A stretch of 64,000 nt of DNA from Achromobacter sp. RTa (GTDB lineage: Bacteria > Pseudomonadota > Gammaproteobacteria > Burkholderiales > Burkholderiaceae_B), in contig NZ_JPYO01000023.1 in assembly GCF_000757485.1 (NCBI RefSeq), forward strand, positions 1 to 64,000, given 5' to 3'. A model generated the notes under the pieces. The model was not told the DNA's origin and searched no databases. It saw only the letters and a list, made by a program, of their open reading frames with translations. The position numbers and the translations under genes are program-made. Positions 1-12,071 of this stretch are shown piece by piece (the stretch's first letter is position 1; every line of letters begins with the position of its first letter).

Positions 1-40
1 CCCGTACACCTGTTACCTATGTCCCCGGTCTGTACAGCCA

Positions 41-90
41 GCCCCCTCGGGGGGGCAGCAAGCACGCAAAGCGTGCGCAGCGTGGGGGCC
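41..90 (-). repeat. Intergenic hairpin repeat, same family as the array at 29853
   Basis: Read on the minus strand this is a GC-rich element starting GCCCCCACGCTGCG, with an inner stem CACGC / GCGTG and an outer run of C facing a run of G. It matches, in inverted orientation, the unit repeated at 29853-30135, but the inner stem uses different bases while pairing is kept. It lies upstream of the DUF1254 gene and may end a transcript coming from the left. Confidence 0.7.
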
Positions 91-256
91 TATTCCCTCT
101 CGTTGCGCCTTGAAACGCTTGGTCAGCACCTTGTTGCAGGGTTCGGTCCTATCCTGGATGGGCGTCATCTTGAGGTGCCGCGCCAGAGAGGCTTGCCCGA
201 ACTGGCAAGTCCCGCGCGGCGGCTCGCTTGCAAACAACACCAAAAAGGAGCCTTGC

Positions 257-1816
257 ATGCGTACGTCTATCGCTACCCGCCGGTGGTCCGCCGCTGTACT
301 CGCAGGCGCGTTGAGCGCCTGCTTCGTCACCGCCGTCCAGGCTCAGTCCCCGCGTCCATCCCTGCGCCTCGTATCCGAAACGCCGTATCCCGCCTCGTCG
401 GCGCCCGCGCCGCAGATGAGCGAGCAGGAATTGCGCGACACGGCCATCGACGCCTATGTCTACGCATATCCGATGGTCCTGATGGAGCTGGCCCGCCGCA
501 AGGCCACGGCGGTGCAGAGCCCGCTGGACGGCAAGGCGCCGATGAACCAGTTCGGCCACAAGGCCTCGTTCCCTGATCCCCGCGCCGCCGACACGCCGTG
601 GCCCAGTGCGGACGCGCTGTATTCCAGCTTGTGGTTCGACGTATCCCGGGCCCCCCTGATCGTGAACCTGCCCGCCACGGGCGACCGCTACTCGGTGCTG
701 TCCGCGCTGGACATGTGGAGCGACGTATTCGCCTCGCGCGGCGCGCGCACCAATGGCAAGGGCGCGCAATCCTTCGTCATCGTCGGCCCCGGCTGGCAGG
801 GCAGCACGCCCGCCGGCATGGATGTGATCCACAGCCCGACGGCCACCGGCTGGCTCATCGGCTGGACCCAGACGGGCGGCCCCCAGGACTATGCCGCGGT
901 CAATCAGATCCAGGCCGGCATGACCGCCAGCCCGCTGGTCGTGCCCGCCGCGCCAGCCTCGCGGCCGGCGCGCAACCGCAATGCCGGCAGCGCCTATCCG
1001 CAGACCGGCCCCGGCGTGGGGACTGCCCCCATCGGCAGCGACCTGCGGGCACCGGCGCCCGCGCCTGCACTGCCCGACGGCACGCCCGCGGAGCAGGCCG
1101 CGGCGATGGATGCCGCTTCCTTTTTTACGCTGTTTTTCGACGTGCTGCGCAATAATCCCCCGCACGCCAACGACACGCCCATCCTCGACCGCATGCGCCG
1201 CATCGGCCTGGACAGCCAGCGCCCCTTCTCGTACGGCAGCCTGAGCCCGGCCGTGCAGCAGGCATTGACCGACGCCCAGCCGCTGGCCGGCCGCCGTATC
1301 GCCGACGGCGTGTCGCGCCTGGGCACGCCGCTCAACGGCTGGAATACCGTGCTGTCCGGCATCGGGACCTACGGCACCGACTACGGCCGCCGCGCCGCGA
1401 TCGCCTATGCGGGGCTGGGCGCCCCGACGCCGGAAGACGTCCTGTATCCGGTCACGATGTCCGACTCCAAGGGCCGCGTGCTGAATTCCGACGAGGATTA
1501 CGTGCTGCATTTCGACAAGGGCCAGTTGCCGCCGGCCAACGCGTTCTGGTCGCTGCACGTCTATAACGCCCAGTACGGTTTCGCCGACAATCCGGCCAAC
1601 CGCTATGTGCTCCGCAGTACGGATGCCCTGAAGTACAACGCGGACGGTTCGCTGGACATCTATGTCCAGCAGCGCGATCCGGGCGAACGCAAGCGCTCGA
1701 ACTGGCTTGCGACTCCGGCCGCCGATGCGCCTTTCCTGCTCAGCATGCGGCTGTACTGGCCGCAGGACACTGCGCTGGATGGCCAATGGGCGCCGCCGCC
1801 GGTCAAGGAAGACTGA
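257..1816 (+). CDS. Exported DUF1254/DUF1214 domain protein
   Basis: A 519-residue protein of the DUF1254 family, whose members are secreted or periplasmic and have no firmly assigned reaction. Residues 1-29 form a signal peptide ending in FVTAVQA. The DUF1254-like part begins near residue 60 with AYVYAYPMVLMEL. The C-terminal DUF1214-like part holds FWSLHVYNAQYGFADNP. Between them, around residues 230-290, is an Ala/Pro-rich stretch that looks like an inserted linker. The ATG at 257 is chosen over upstream in-frame starts because AAAAAGGAG (242-250) sits six bases before it and the signal peptide starts there. The gene appears monocistronic, with a terminator directly after it. Confidence 0.85.
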   Translation: MRTSIATRRWSAAVLAGALSACFVTAVQAQSPRPSLRLVSETPYPASSAPAPQMSEQELRDTAIDAYVYAYPMVLMELARRKATAVQSPLDGKAPMNQFGHKASFPDPRAADTPWPSADALYSSLWFDVSRAPLIVNLPATGDRYSVLSALDMWSDVFASRGARTNGKGAQSFVIVGPGWQGSTPAGMDVIHSPTATGWLIGWTQTGGPQDYAAVNQIQAGMTASPLVVPAAPASRPARNRNAGSAYPQTGPGVGTAPIGSDLRAPAPAPALPDGTPAEQAAAMDAASFFTLFFDVLRNNPPHANDTPILDRMRRIGLDSQRPFSYGSLSPAVQQALTDAQPLAGRRIADGVSRLGTPLNGWNTVLSGIGTYGTDYGRRAAIAYAGLGAPTPEDVLYPVTMSDSKGRVLNSDEDYVLHFDKGQLPPANAFWSLHVYNAQYGFADNPANRYVLRSTDALKYNADGSLDIYVQQRDPGERKRSNWLATPAADAPFLLSMRLYWPQDTALDGQWAPPPVKED

Positions 1817-1835
1817 GCCGCCTGCGACAGGCCCG

Positions 1836-1870
1836 CGCCAGGCCGCTCGTCCCGGGCGGCCTGGCGTTTT
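1836..1870 (+). terminator. Rho-independent terminator after the DUF1254 gene
   Basis: An 11-bp perfect stem (CGCCAGGCCGC at 1836-1846 with GCGGCCTGGCG at 1856-1866), a nine-base loop, then TTTT at 1867-1870. Confidence 0.8.
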
Positions 1871-1982
1871 GGCGCGCGGGGCGGGGAGAGGGCGGCGCGG
1901 GGCTGGTCCGGCACCGTTCGCGTCCCTAATTTCTTCGACAGGACGGGCGTTGTTTCCACCTTACAAACGCCCGAAAGTTCAT

Positions 1983-2013
1983 TTGCTCGGGTAAAAAGAA
2001 TCAAGCTATACTC
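1983..2013 (+). promoter_or_regulatory. Candidate promoter of the atp operon
   Basis: TTGCTC (1983-1988) and TATACT (2008-2013) are separated by 19 bases, about 90 bases before atpI. The long spacer makes this a moderate match. An inverted repeat (GGGCGTT ... AACGCCC) lies just upstream, around 1943-1971. Confidence 0.4.
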
Positions 2014-2101
2014 TGCGGGTTTGACGCTTGCGGGATAAGAACACGTGGTGCACAGGATGCGCCAGTTCTGACAGGGGCAAGAAGCAAAGCGAGGAAGTTT
2101 G

Positions 2102-2605
2102 ATGCAACAGAACTCCATGCAGCAAAATTTGCAGGATTTGCGGCAGAGTCCGGTTGAGGGCCAAGGTATGGAAGGGTTCGACCAAGGCGCGGCGGATAAA
2201 GTTCTGGTACTTAGCGACGCGGACCGCGCGGCGCTGGATGCTCAAGCAAGCCGCGGGCTCCTGTTGGCATTGGCTGCGCAAGGCGCCATGGGGCTCGCAG
2301 CAGCGGTAATTGCGGGGGTTGTCGGAGGGTCGGCGGCAGGTTGGTCGGCGTTGGCGGGGGCGGGGGCGTATTTCATACCCAATGCGTTGTTCGCATTGCG
2401 CCTTGCTGTCAGCGTGCGGGCCGGTAGAGCCAGTCCTTTTACCTTTCTCTCTGGTGAGTTGATCAAGTTGTTCGCAACGGCATTGCTGTTGTGGCTGCTT
2501 TCGCGTGTGGCGCAGGACAGCCTCGTATGGCCTGCCGCGCTGCTCGGACTGATACTCACATTGAAGGGTTATCTCTTGCTCCTGATGTTCCGCAAGTTGT
2601 CTTAG
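2102..2605 (+). CDS. atpI: ATP synthase subunit I (AtpI)
   Basis: First gene of the ATP synthase operon, coding for a 167-residue membrane protein. After a polar N-terminus of about 50 residues there are four hydrophobic segments (roughly 55-75, 80-100, 120-135 and 140-160), the usual AtpI layout. AtpI helps assembly of the c-ring and is thought to aid Mg2+ entry; it is not part of the final enzyme. Sequence conservation in this family is low, so the call rests on topology and on the position directly before atpB. The ATG at 2102 has AGGA at 2092-2095; a TTG sits directly before it. Confidence 0.85.
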   Translation: MQQNSMQQNLQDLRQSPVEGQGMEGFDQGAADKVLVLSDADRAALDAQASRGLLLALAAQGAMGLAAAVIAGVVGGSAAGWSALAGAGAYFIPNALFALRLAVSVRAGRASPFTFLSGELIKLFATALLLWLLSRVAQDSLVWPAALLGLILTLKGYLLLLMFRKLS

Positions 2606-2677
2606 CGCCGAGCAGGTTCGCGGCAAACGAAATCGTGGAATCGTCCGATTCGCAAGGGTCGGGCATACAGCAAATAG

Positions 2678-3571
<894 letters not shown>

Positions 3572-3662
3572 TCCCCCGAATTTCCTGCGTTGGCCATCCG
3601 GCCAGCGCGGGATAGCAAGATTATCTTGCATTGAGCTGTACCCCTTATTTTTCAATTTTTGA

Positions 3663-3932
<270 letters not shown>

Positions 3933-4075
3933 GGCACCGCCCGCCGGCGAAAAGGCGGGTCATGACGCTGGCGGCGGTGCAGGACTACCGCGCATCGCCG
4001 CCCAGCAAAGTATCGAGTGCTCCGTAGCTCCCCTCCTGGGTGCGGCCGGAGCCGAAAGGTGTTAAAGGAACGACC

Positions 4076-4546
4076 GTGAATCTGAACGCGACGATCATTT
4101 TCCAGATGCTCGTGTTCTTCGTTCTGGGCTGGTTCACGATGAAATTCGTGTGGCCTCCTCTGACGAAGGCGATGGACGAGCGCCGCCAAAAAATCGCCGA
4201 CGGCCTGGCCGCCGCCGAGAAGGGCAAGGCCGATCTGGCCCAGGCCCAGGCGCGCGTCAGTCTGATCGAGGCTTCTGCCAAGTCCGAAAACCATGCACGC
4301 ATCATCGAGGCCGAGAAGCAAGCTGCCTCCCTGATCGAGCAGGCCCGCCGCGAAGCGGAAGCCGAACGCGCCCGTATCGTGGCGCAGGCTGCCCAGGACG
4401 CTGCGCAGGAAGTCCAGCGTGCCCGCGACCTGCTGCGCGACGACGTCGCCGCGCTGGCCGTGAAGGGTGCCGAACAGATCCTCAAGCGCGAGGTTGACGC
4501 CCGCGCACACGCGGAGCTGCTCAACCAGCTCCGCGCGCAGCTTTAA
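4076..4546 (+). CDS. atpF: F0F1 ATP synthase subunit b
   Basis: A 156-residue peripheral stalk subunit. It has one N-terminal membrane helix (about residues 5-25, [14 protein letters not shown]) followed by a long, charged Ala-rich coiled coil that forms a dimer and binds delta. The start is taken as GTG at 4076, because AAAGGA sits at 4064-4069 and the protein then begins MNLNATIIF like other b subunits. An upstream in-frame ATG at 4040 would add a tail not seen in the family. Confidence 0.95.
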   Translation: MNLNATIIFQMLVFFVLGWFTMKFVWPPLTKAMDERRQKIADGLAAAEKGKADLAQAQARVSLIEASAKSENHARIIEAEKQAASLIEQARREAEAERARIVAQAAQDAAQEVQRARDLLRDDVAALAVKGAEQILKREVDARAHAELLNQLRAQL

Positions 4547-4558
4547 TCCGGGACCGCC

Positions 4559-5098
4559 ATGGCTGAACTTTCCACTGTTGCCCGGCCCTACGCCGAGGCG
4601 CTCTTCAGCGCGGCGCGCGACGACAAGGCCGGCTTGCCGGCCTGGTCCGACCTGGTCGGCGAAATGTCGCAGGTCGCCTCCAACCCCGACGTGCGCGAGG
4701 CCATGGCCGATCCGCGTCTGGGCGACAAGCAGCGCGTCGAGCTGTTTTCCGGCCTGATCAAGGCCGAACTGCCTCAAGCCGCCCGCAATTTCATCGCGTT
4801 GCTGGTCGAGAACGACCGGCTGTTGCTGCTGCCGGACATCGCCACGCAATTCGCGGCGCTGCGGAATCAACACGACGGCACGGCGCAGGCGGAAATCACC
4901 AGCGCGTTCGAGATGAGCGATGCCCAGGTCCAAGAACTGGTTGCCGCGCTCGAACAAAAATTCGGTCTCAAGCTCAAGCCCAGCGTCACCGTCGATCCGT
5001 CGCTGATTGGCGGCGTGCGCGTGGCCGTCGGTGACCAAGTGCTCGATACTTCCGTACAAGCCCAGTTGGCCCGCATGCGCGATCAGCTCGCCGCTTAA
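4559..5098 (+). CDS. atpH: F0F1 ATP synthase subunit delta
   Basis: A 179-residue subunit that joins the b-dimer stalk to the top of the F1 head (the OSCP homologue). The N-terminal alpha-helical domain starts [15 protein letters not shown], the usual signature. The C-terminal part carries [20 protein letters not shown], the conserved OSCP/delta motif. It starts 12 bases after the atpF stop. Confidence 0.96.
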   Translation: MAELSTVARPYAEALFSAARDDKAGLPAWSDLVGEMSQVASNPDVREAMADPRLGDKQRVELFSGLIKAELPQAARNFIALLVENDRLLLLPDIATQFAALRNQHDGTAQAEITSAFEMSDAQVQELVAALEQKFGLKLKPSVTVDPSLIGGVRVAVGDQVLDTSVQAQLARMRDQLAA

Positions 5099-5126
5099 GG
5101 CAACTAACAGGATTCCAGGAGTCAAT

Positions 5127-6668
5127 ATGCAACTCAATCCCTCCGAGATCAGCGAACTGCTCAAGAGCCGCATCGAGGGCCTGGGCGCTTCGACTGATGT
5201 TCGTACCCAAGGTACCGTCGTCTCCGTGACCGACGGTATTACCCGCATCCACGGCTTGTCCGACGTGATGCAGGGCGAAATGCTCGAGTTCCCCAATAAT
5301 GTTTTCGGTCTGGCACTGAACCTCGAGCGCGACTCCGTCGGCGCCGTGATTCTGGGCGACTACACCGGCGTGTCGGAAGGCGACCAGGTCAAGACGACCG
5401 GCCGCATTCTGGAAGTGCCGGTCGGCCCCGAACTGCGTGGCCGCGTGGTGAACACGCTGGGTCTGCCGATCGACGGCAAGGGCCCGATCAACGCCAAGGA
5501 AACCGACATCATCGAGAAAGTGGCCCCCGGCGTTATCGCCCGCCGCTCGGTGTCGCAACCTCTGCAAACCGGTGTCAAGGCTATCGACTCGATGGTTCCG
5601 ATCGGCCGCGGCCAGCGCGAACTGATCATCGGCGACCGCCAGACCGGCAAGACCGCCGTCGCCGTCGACACCATCATCAGCCAGAAGGGCAAGGACGTCA
5701 CCTGCGTGTACGTCGCCATCGGCCAGAAGGCATCGACCATCAACAACGTGGTGCGCAAGCTCGAAGAGCACGGCGCCATGGAATACACCATCGTCGTGGC
5801 CGCTTCGGCCTCCGACTCGGCCGCCATGCAGTACCTGGCCGCCTACGCCGGCTGCACGATGGGCGAATACTTCCGCGATCGCGGCGAAGACGCCCTGATC
5901 GTCTATGACGACCTGACCAAGCAAGCCTGGGCCTACCGCCAGGTCTCGCTGCTGCTGCGCCGTCCGCCGGGCCGCGAAGCCTATCCGGGCGACGTGTTCT
6001 ATCTGCACTCGCGCCTGCTGGAGCGTGCCGCTCGCGTCAACGAAGAGTACGTCGAGAAGTTCACCAACGGCGCCGTCAAGGGCAAGACCGGCTCGCTGAC
6101 CGCGCTGCCGATCATCGAAACGCAAGCCGGTGACGTGTCGGCCTTCGTTCCGACCAACGTGATCTCGATCACCGACGGCCAGATCTTCCTGGAAACCGAC
6201 CTGTTCAACGCCGGTATCCGCCCCGCCATCAACGCCGGTATTTCGGTGTCGCGCGTCGGTGGCGCCGCCCAGACCAAGGTCATCAAGAAGCTGTCCGGCG
6301 GTATCCGTACCGACCTGGCGCAGTACCGTGAACTGGCCGCCTTCGCGCAGTTCGCCTCCGACCTGGACGACGCCACCCGTCGCCAGCTGGAGCGCGGCAA
6401 GCGCGTGGTCGAACTGCTCAAGCAGCCGCAATACCAGCCGCTGCAGGTGTGGGAACTGGCCGTGTCGCTGTACACCGTGAACAACGGCTACCTCGATGAC
6501 GTGGACGTGGCTCAGGTGCTGTCCTTCGAGAAGTCCTTCAAGGACCACCTCAAGGCCAAGCATGCCGCCCTGATCCAGCGCATCGAAGACACCAAGGAAC
6601 TGTCCAAGGACGACGACGCCGAACTGGCCGCCGCGCTCCAGGATTTCAAGAAGCACGGTGCTTTTTAA
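5127..6668 (+). CDS. atpA: F0F1 ATP synthase subunit alpha
   Basis: The 513-residue regulatory nucleotide-binding subunit of F1. The P-loop GDRQTGKT is at residues 169-176, exactly as in E. coli. The sequence has the beta-barrel N-domain, the central RecA-like domain with the conserved VSRVGGAAQ segment, and a C-terminal helical bundle. The ATG at 5127 gives [12 protein letters not shown], the normal N-terminus, and has a CAGGAG-like ribosome site at 5116-5121. The upstream in-frame extension into atpH is rejected. Confidence 0.98.
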   Translation: MQLNPSEISELLKSRIEGLGASTDVRTQGTVVSVTDGITRIHGLSDVMQGEMLEFPNNVFGLALNLERDSVGAVILGDYTGVSEGDQVKTTGRILEVPVGPELRGRVVNTLGLPIDGKGPINAKETDIIEKVAPGVIARRSVSQPLQTGVKAIDSMVPIGRGQRELIIGDRQTGKTAVAVDTIISQKGKDVTCVYVAIGQKASTINNVVRKLEEHGAMEYTIVVAASASDSAAMQYLAAYAGCTMGEYFRDRGEDALIVYDDLTKQAWAYRQVSLLLRRPPGREAYPGDVFYLHSRLLERAARVNEEYVEKFTNGAVKGKTGSLTALPIIETQAGDVSAFVPTNVISITDGQIFLETDLFNAGIRPAINAGISVSRVGGAAQTKVIKKLSGGIRTDLAQYRELAAFAQFASDLDDATRRQLERGKRVVELLKQPQYQPLQVWELAVSLYTVNNGYLDDVDVAQVLSFEKSFKDHLKAKHAALIQRIEDTKELSKDDDAELAAALQDFKKHGAF

Positions 6669-6680
6669 GGCAAGGTCTGG

Positions 6681-6742
6681 CGTAGTCGATGGGCGCAAGC
6701 CCATCCTACGGTAGGGCGGGAGCGGCGCAAGCCGACCCCGCC
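6681..6742 (+). repeat. Two adjacent GCAA-loop hairpins between atpA and atpG
   Basis: The first hairpin (6681-6710) pairs CGTAG with CTACG and GATGGGC with GCCCATC around a GCAA loop. The second (6715-6742) pairs GGCGGG with CCCGCC and CGGC with GCCG, again around GCAA. There is no T-run, so this is not a standard terminator. It fills most of the 97-base gap in the middle of the operon and could adjust downstream expression or mRNA decay. Confidence 0.75.
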
Positions 6743-6765
6743 AGCCGTCTCAACAGGAAAGCGCA

Positions 6766-9109
<2,344 letters not shown>

Positions 9110-9118
9110 GGATCCACT

Positions 9119-9544
9119 ATGGCTACCCTGCATGTCGATGTGGTCAGCGCAGAGGAAGCGATCTTCTCCGGTGAGGCGAAGTTCGTGGTTCTGCCTGGCG
9201 AGTCCGGCGAGCTGGGCATTCTGCCCGGCCACACCCCGCTGATCTCGCGCATCCGCCCCGGAACGGTCAAGATCGTTCGCGCCGACCAGGGCGAGGAAAA
9301 CGTCTTCGTCGCCGGTGGCATTCTGGAAGTGCAACCGGGCAGCGTCACGGTCCTGGCCGACACGGCCATCCGTGCTGCCGACCTGGACGAAGCCCGCGCC
9401 CTGGAAGCGCGTCAGAAGGCCGAAGAGGCCCTGGCGAACGCCAAGGACAAGGCGGACATCGCCGTCGTCGAAGCCGAACTCGCCATGCTGGCTGCGCAAG
9501 CCATCGCGGCGCGTAAGCTGCGTCAAGGCGGCCGTTCGCACTAA
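9119..9544 (+). CDS. atpC: F0F1 ATP synthase subunit epsilon
   Basis: A 141-residue subunit of the rotor and a natural inhibitor of ATP hydrolysis. The N-terminal beta-sandwich contains [19 protein letters not shown], the family signature. The C-terminal two-helix hairpin (about residues 90-138) is Ala-rich. It starts nine bases after atpD and is the last gene of the operon. Confidence 0.97.
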   Translation: MATLHVDVVSAEEAIFSGEAKFVVLPGESGELGILPGHTPLISRIRPGTVKIVRADQGEENVFVAGGILEVQPGSVTVLADTAIRAADLDEARALEARQKAEEALANAKDKADIAVVEAELAMLAAQAIAARKLRQGGRSH

Positions 9545-9585
9545 GCGGCGCACGGCTCGTCCGGGTTCGCCCCGGACTCCAGAAA

Positions 9586-9609
9586 GCGGCCCCCGGGGGC
9601 CGCTTTTTT
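9586..9609 (+). terminator. Terminator of the atp operon
   Basis: A perfect GC-rich palindrome (GCGGCCCCC / GGGGGCCGC, 9586-9603) followed by TTTTTT at 9604-9609, 41 bases after the atpC stop. Confidence 0.9.
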
Positions 9610-9728
9610 CATTGCGCGGACCATATGCGCGATGCCTGTGCCGACCGCAATGCGTTCAATACGAATAGCCGCGCGGCACGCCCGGCCAGTAGCCTTCGGC
9701 TTGGTTCCATCAAGCATAGGAGGGTCGT

Positions 9729-10562
9729 GTGCGAGACGTTCTGGATTGCGGCGTTCTGCTGGCGCCTGGCCAGGAAGCGGCCATGCGCGACTGGGTCGGC
9801 CGGCATCCCGTCGGCAAGACGCGGCTGCGGCTGCATCTGGTGCCGCTGAATCCCCTGCGCTACGCGCTTGCCGCGCCGGCCCTCCAGGGGCCCGAGGCGC
9901 CGGAAGGCCCGGACGTGCGGGCGCTTGGGCGGCTGGCGGTGGCGCTGAAGCGCTACGATGCCTGCATCCTGCCCGTGGCGCCCGCAACGCTCGCCTGGAC
10001 GCGGATGGCCTTGCAGCAGGCAGGCAGTGCATTGAGCACGCCGGTCCTGCTGCTCGTCCAGGATGTGAAGGCGCCGGCGATCGAAGACCTGCTGAGCCTG
10101 GGCGCCCGGGATTTCATGATGCAGCCCGTGTGCCAGGAAACCATGCGGGTGCGGCTGGGCCGCCTGGCCAGGCCCGCTTCGTGGCGCGATGCCCGGCTGG
10201 CAAGCCTGCGGGAGCCCGCGGCGGACTATCCCGCAATGGCGTGGCCCGCGGCCGCCGGCGGCATCCGCCAGCCCGCCCCGTCGCGGCCCAGGGTGCCGGC
10301 GGACGTGGTCGAACAGGCCTTGTCCCACCTGCGCCATCAGCACCATCGCAGCGTGCAGGAATCCTTCCGCGCGGCGAAGGCCCGGGTGGTGGACGGCTTC
10401 GAGCGCGACTACATCCGCCTGGCATTGTCGCGGCACGGCGGCAACGTGGCGCAGGCGGCCCGCGCCTGCAGCAAGCACCGGCGGGCGTTCTGGGCGCTGA
10501 TGCGCAAGCATGGCATCGAGGCGGCTCCCTACCGGCAGGCCGCGCAGGAACGCGAAGACTGA
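9729..10562 (+). CDS. Fis-type HTH transcriptional regulator with receiver-like N-terminus
   Basis: A 277-residue DNA-binding protein of unknown target. The N-terminal half (about 1-150) reads like a degenerate response-regulator receiver: LLSLGARDFMMQPV resembles the end of such domains, but I see no convincing phospho-acceptor aspartate pair. The C-terminus (about 220-262) is a Fis-family helix-turn-helix (DYIRLALSRHGGNVAQAARA), as found at the end of NtrC-type activators. The AAA+ domain between them is missing. The GTG at 9729 is favoured by AGGAGG at 9718-9723. It lies alone between the atp terminator and hemE. Confidence 0.75.
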   Translation: MRDVLDCGVLLAPGQEAAMRDWVGRHPVGKTRLRLHLVPLNPLRYALAAPALQGPEAPEGPDVRALGRLAVALKRYDACILPVAPATLAWTRMALQQAGSALSTPVLLLVQDVKAPAIEDLLSLGARDFMMQPVCQETMRVRLGRLARPASWRDARLASLREPAADYPAMAWPAAAGGIRQPAPSRPRVPADVVEQALSHLRHQHHRSVQESFRAAKARVVDGFERDYIRLALSRHGGNVAQAARACSKHRRAFWALMRKHGIEAAPYRQAAQERED

Positions 10563-10704
10563 ACCCGGCGCGGCCAGGCGCGGGCGGGGGGCTTGCATCT
10601 CAAAGAGCGCGCGCCTTGCGCCCGGGCAAGCCCACCGGTGAAGGTTCCCGTGCCTTGTCAGCCAGGGGAAGTAAAATCACGGCTTCCGATCATCGAGGAT
10701 AGTC

Positions 10705-11778
10705 GTGTCTGCTTCCGTCTTGAAGAACGATGTGTTCTTGCGCTCGCTTCTGCGCGAGCCCGTGCCCTACACCCCCATCTGGCTGATGCGCCAGGCGGGA
10801 CGCTACCTGCCCGAGTATCGCCAGACGCGGGCCCGCGCGGGTTCTTTCATGGGCCTCGCTCAGAACCCGGACTACGCCGCGGAAGTGACGCTGCAGCCGC
10901 TGGAGCGTTTCGACCTGGACGCGGCCATCCTGTTCTCCGATATCCTGACCGTGCCGCACGCCATGGGCCTGGGCCTGGACTTCGCTGAAGGCGAGGGCCC
11001 GCGCTTCGCCAGCCCGGTGCGCACGGAGGAAGACGTGGCGCGCCTGGCGGTGCCGGACATGGACAAGCTGCGCTATGTGTTCGACGCCGTGGGCGTGATC
11101 CGGCGCGAGCTGGACGGCAAGGTGCCGCTGATCGGTTTCGCCGGCAGCCCCTGGACCATCGCCTGCTACATGGTCGAAGGCCAGGGCAGCGACGACTACC
11201 GCCTGATCAAGACCATGCTGTATGCGCGGCCCGACCTGCTGCACCGCATTCTTGAGATCAACGCCGAGGCCACGCTGCAATACCTGAACGCGCAGATCGC
11301 CGCCGGCGCGCAAGCCGTGATGCTGTTCGACAGCTGGGGCGGCGTGCTGGCGGATGGCCTGTTCCAGCAATTCTCGCTGGCCTACACCAGGAAGGTCGTG
11401 GCAGGGCTGAAGCGCGAAAACGAAGGCCGCCGCGTGCCGGTCATCGTATTCACCAAGGGCGGCGGCCAATGGCTGGAAGAGATCGCAGCCTGCGGCTGCG
11501 ACGCCGTGGGCCTGGACTGGACGGTGGATCTGGCTGCCGCGCGCCGCCGTACGGGGGATGCGGTGGCCTTCCAGGGCAACCTGGATCCGATGGCCTTGTT
11601 CGGCGGCGCCGCCGCCGTCCGCGCGGAGGCGCGGCGGGTGCTGGACGCCTTCGGCCCCGTGGGCAAGGGCGGCCATGTCTTCAATCTGGGGCACGGCATT
11701 TCCCGGTTCACTCCTCCGGAAGCCGTAGCCGAATTGGTCGACGAAGTCCACCAACACAGCCGTTCGCTGCGGGGGTAA
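10705..11778 (+). CDS. hemE: Uroporphyrinogen decarboxylase
   Basis: A 357-residue cytoplasmic enzyme of haem synthesis; it removes four carboxyl groups from uroporphyrinogen III to give coproporphyrinogen III. The signatures [16 protein letters not shown] (near residue 24) and [16 protein letters not shown] (near residue 141) are intact, as is the C-terminal FNLGHGI segment. Start GTG at 10705 with GAGG seven bases upstream. No obvious partner gene is adjacent. Confidence 0.97.
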   Translation: MSASVLKNDVFLRSLLREPVPYTPIWLMRQAGRYLPEYRQTRARAGSFMGLAQNPDYAAEVTLQPLERFDLDAAILFSDILTVPHAMGLGLDFAEGEGPRFASPVRTEEDVARLAVPDMDKLRYVFDAVGVIRRELDGKVPLIGFAGSPWTIACYMVEGQGSDDYRLIKTMLYARPDLLHRILEINAEATLQYLNAQIAAGAQAVMLFDSWGGVLADGLFQQFSLAYTRKVVAGLKRENEGRRVPVIVFTKGGGQWLEEIAACGCDAVGLDWTVDLAAARRRTGDAVAFQGNLDPMALFGGAAAVRAEARRVLDAFGPVGKGGHVFNLGHGISRFTPPEAVAELVDEVHQHSRSLRG

Positions 11779-11788
11779 GTAAGTGGAC

Positions 11789-11811
11789 GCTTCGGCCCTC
11801 AGGGCCGAAGC
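11789..11811 (+). terminator. Stem-loop after hemE
   Basis: A stem of GCTTCGGCC (11789-11797) and GGCCGAAGC (11803-11811) around CTCAG. There is no T-run, so it may be a weak terminator or an mRNA 3' end stabiliser. Confidence 0.5.
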
Positions 11812-11926
11812 AGCGCGCACTTGTGCACAGCAAGATTGCTCTCGGGGAAAACCCTTTAGAAGCTAGTTTACAATCTTGAAAGGCTTCATAAGTCATTGTT
11901 TTTCAAGGTAAATAGTGAATTTCCAA

Positions 11927-11954
11927 CAAGATTTCACATGTTCGCGAAATCTTG
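11927..11954. promoter_or_regulatory. 9-bp inverted repeat upstream of priA
   Basis: CAAGATTTC (11927-11935) and GAAATCTTG (11946-11954) form a perfect inverted repeat with a ten-base centre, inside an unusually AT-rich stretch (about 11820-12000). It could be an operator or a mRNA hairpin. Confidence 0.5.
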
Positions 11955-11997
11955 CCTTATTCCAATTTTCGACGTTGCTCCAGCCTTTTCCCCAAAG

Positions 11998-12006
11998 TTA
12001 TCCACA
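11998..12006 (+). promoter_or_regulatory. Perfect DnaA box before priA
   Basis: TTATCCACA at 11998-12006 equals the strongest E. coli DnaA box. It lies 66 bases before the priA start, at the end of the AT-rich stretch. I see no clustered second box nearby, so this looks like transcriptional control or titration and not an origin. Confidence 0.6.
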
Positions 12007-12071
12007 GGCGGGCACAGGGGCAGTGGAACGTCAGCCAGGGTCATCCTCCCATATGCACCGTCCAAGCCCCC

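Noticed and set aside
4986-6704. Long antisense frames over atpA and atpD (also 7688-9553)
   Set aside because: They are opposite highly conserved ATP synthase genes and have no recognisable protein features.
11998-12006. Chromosomal origin at the DnaA box
   Set aside because: Only one box is visible, and dnaA, gidA or parAB genes are not adjacent.
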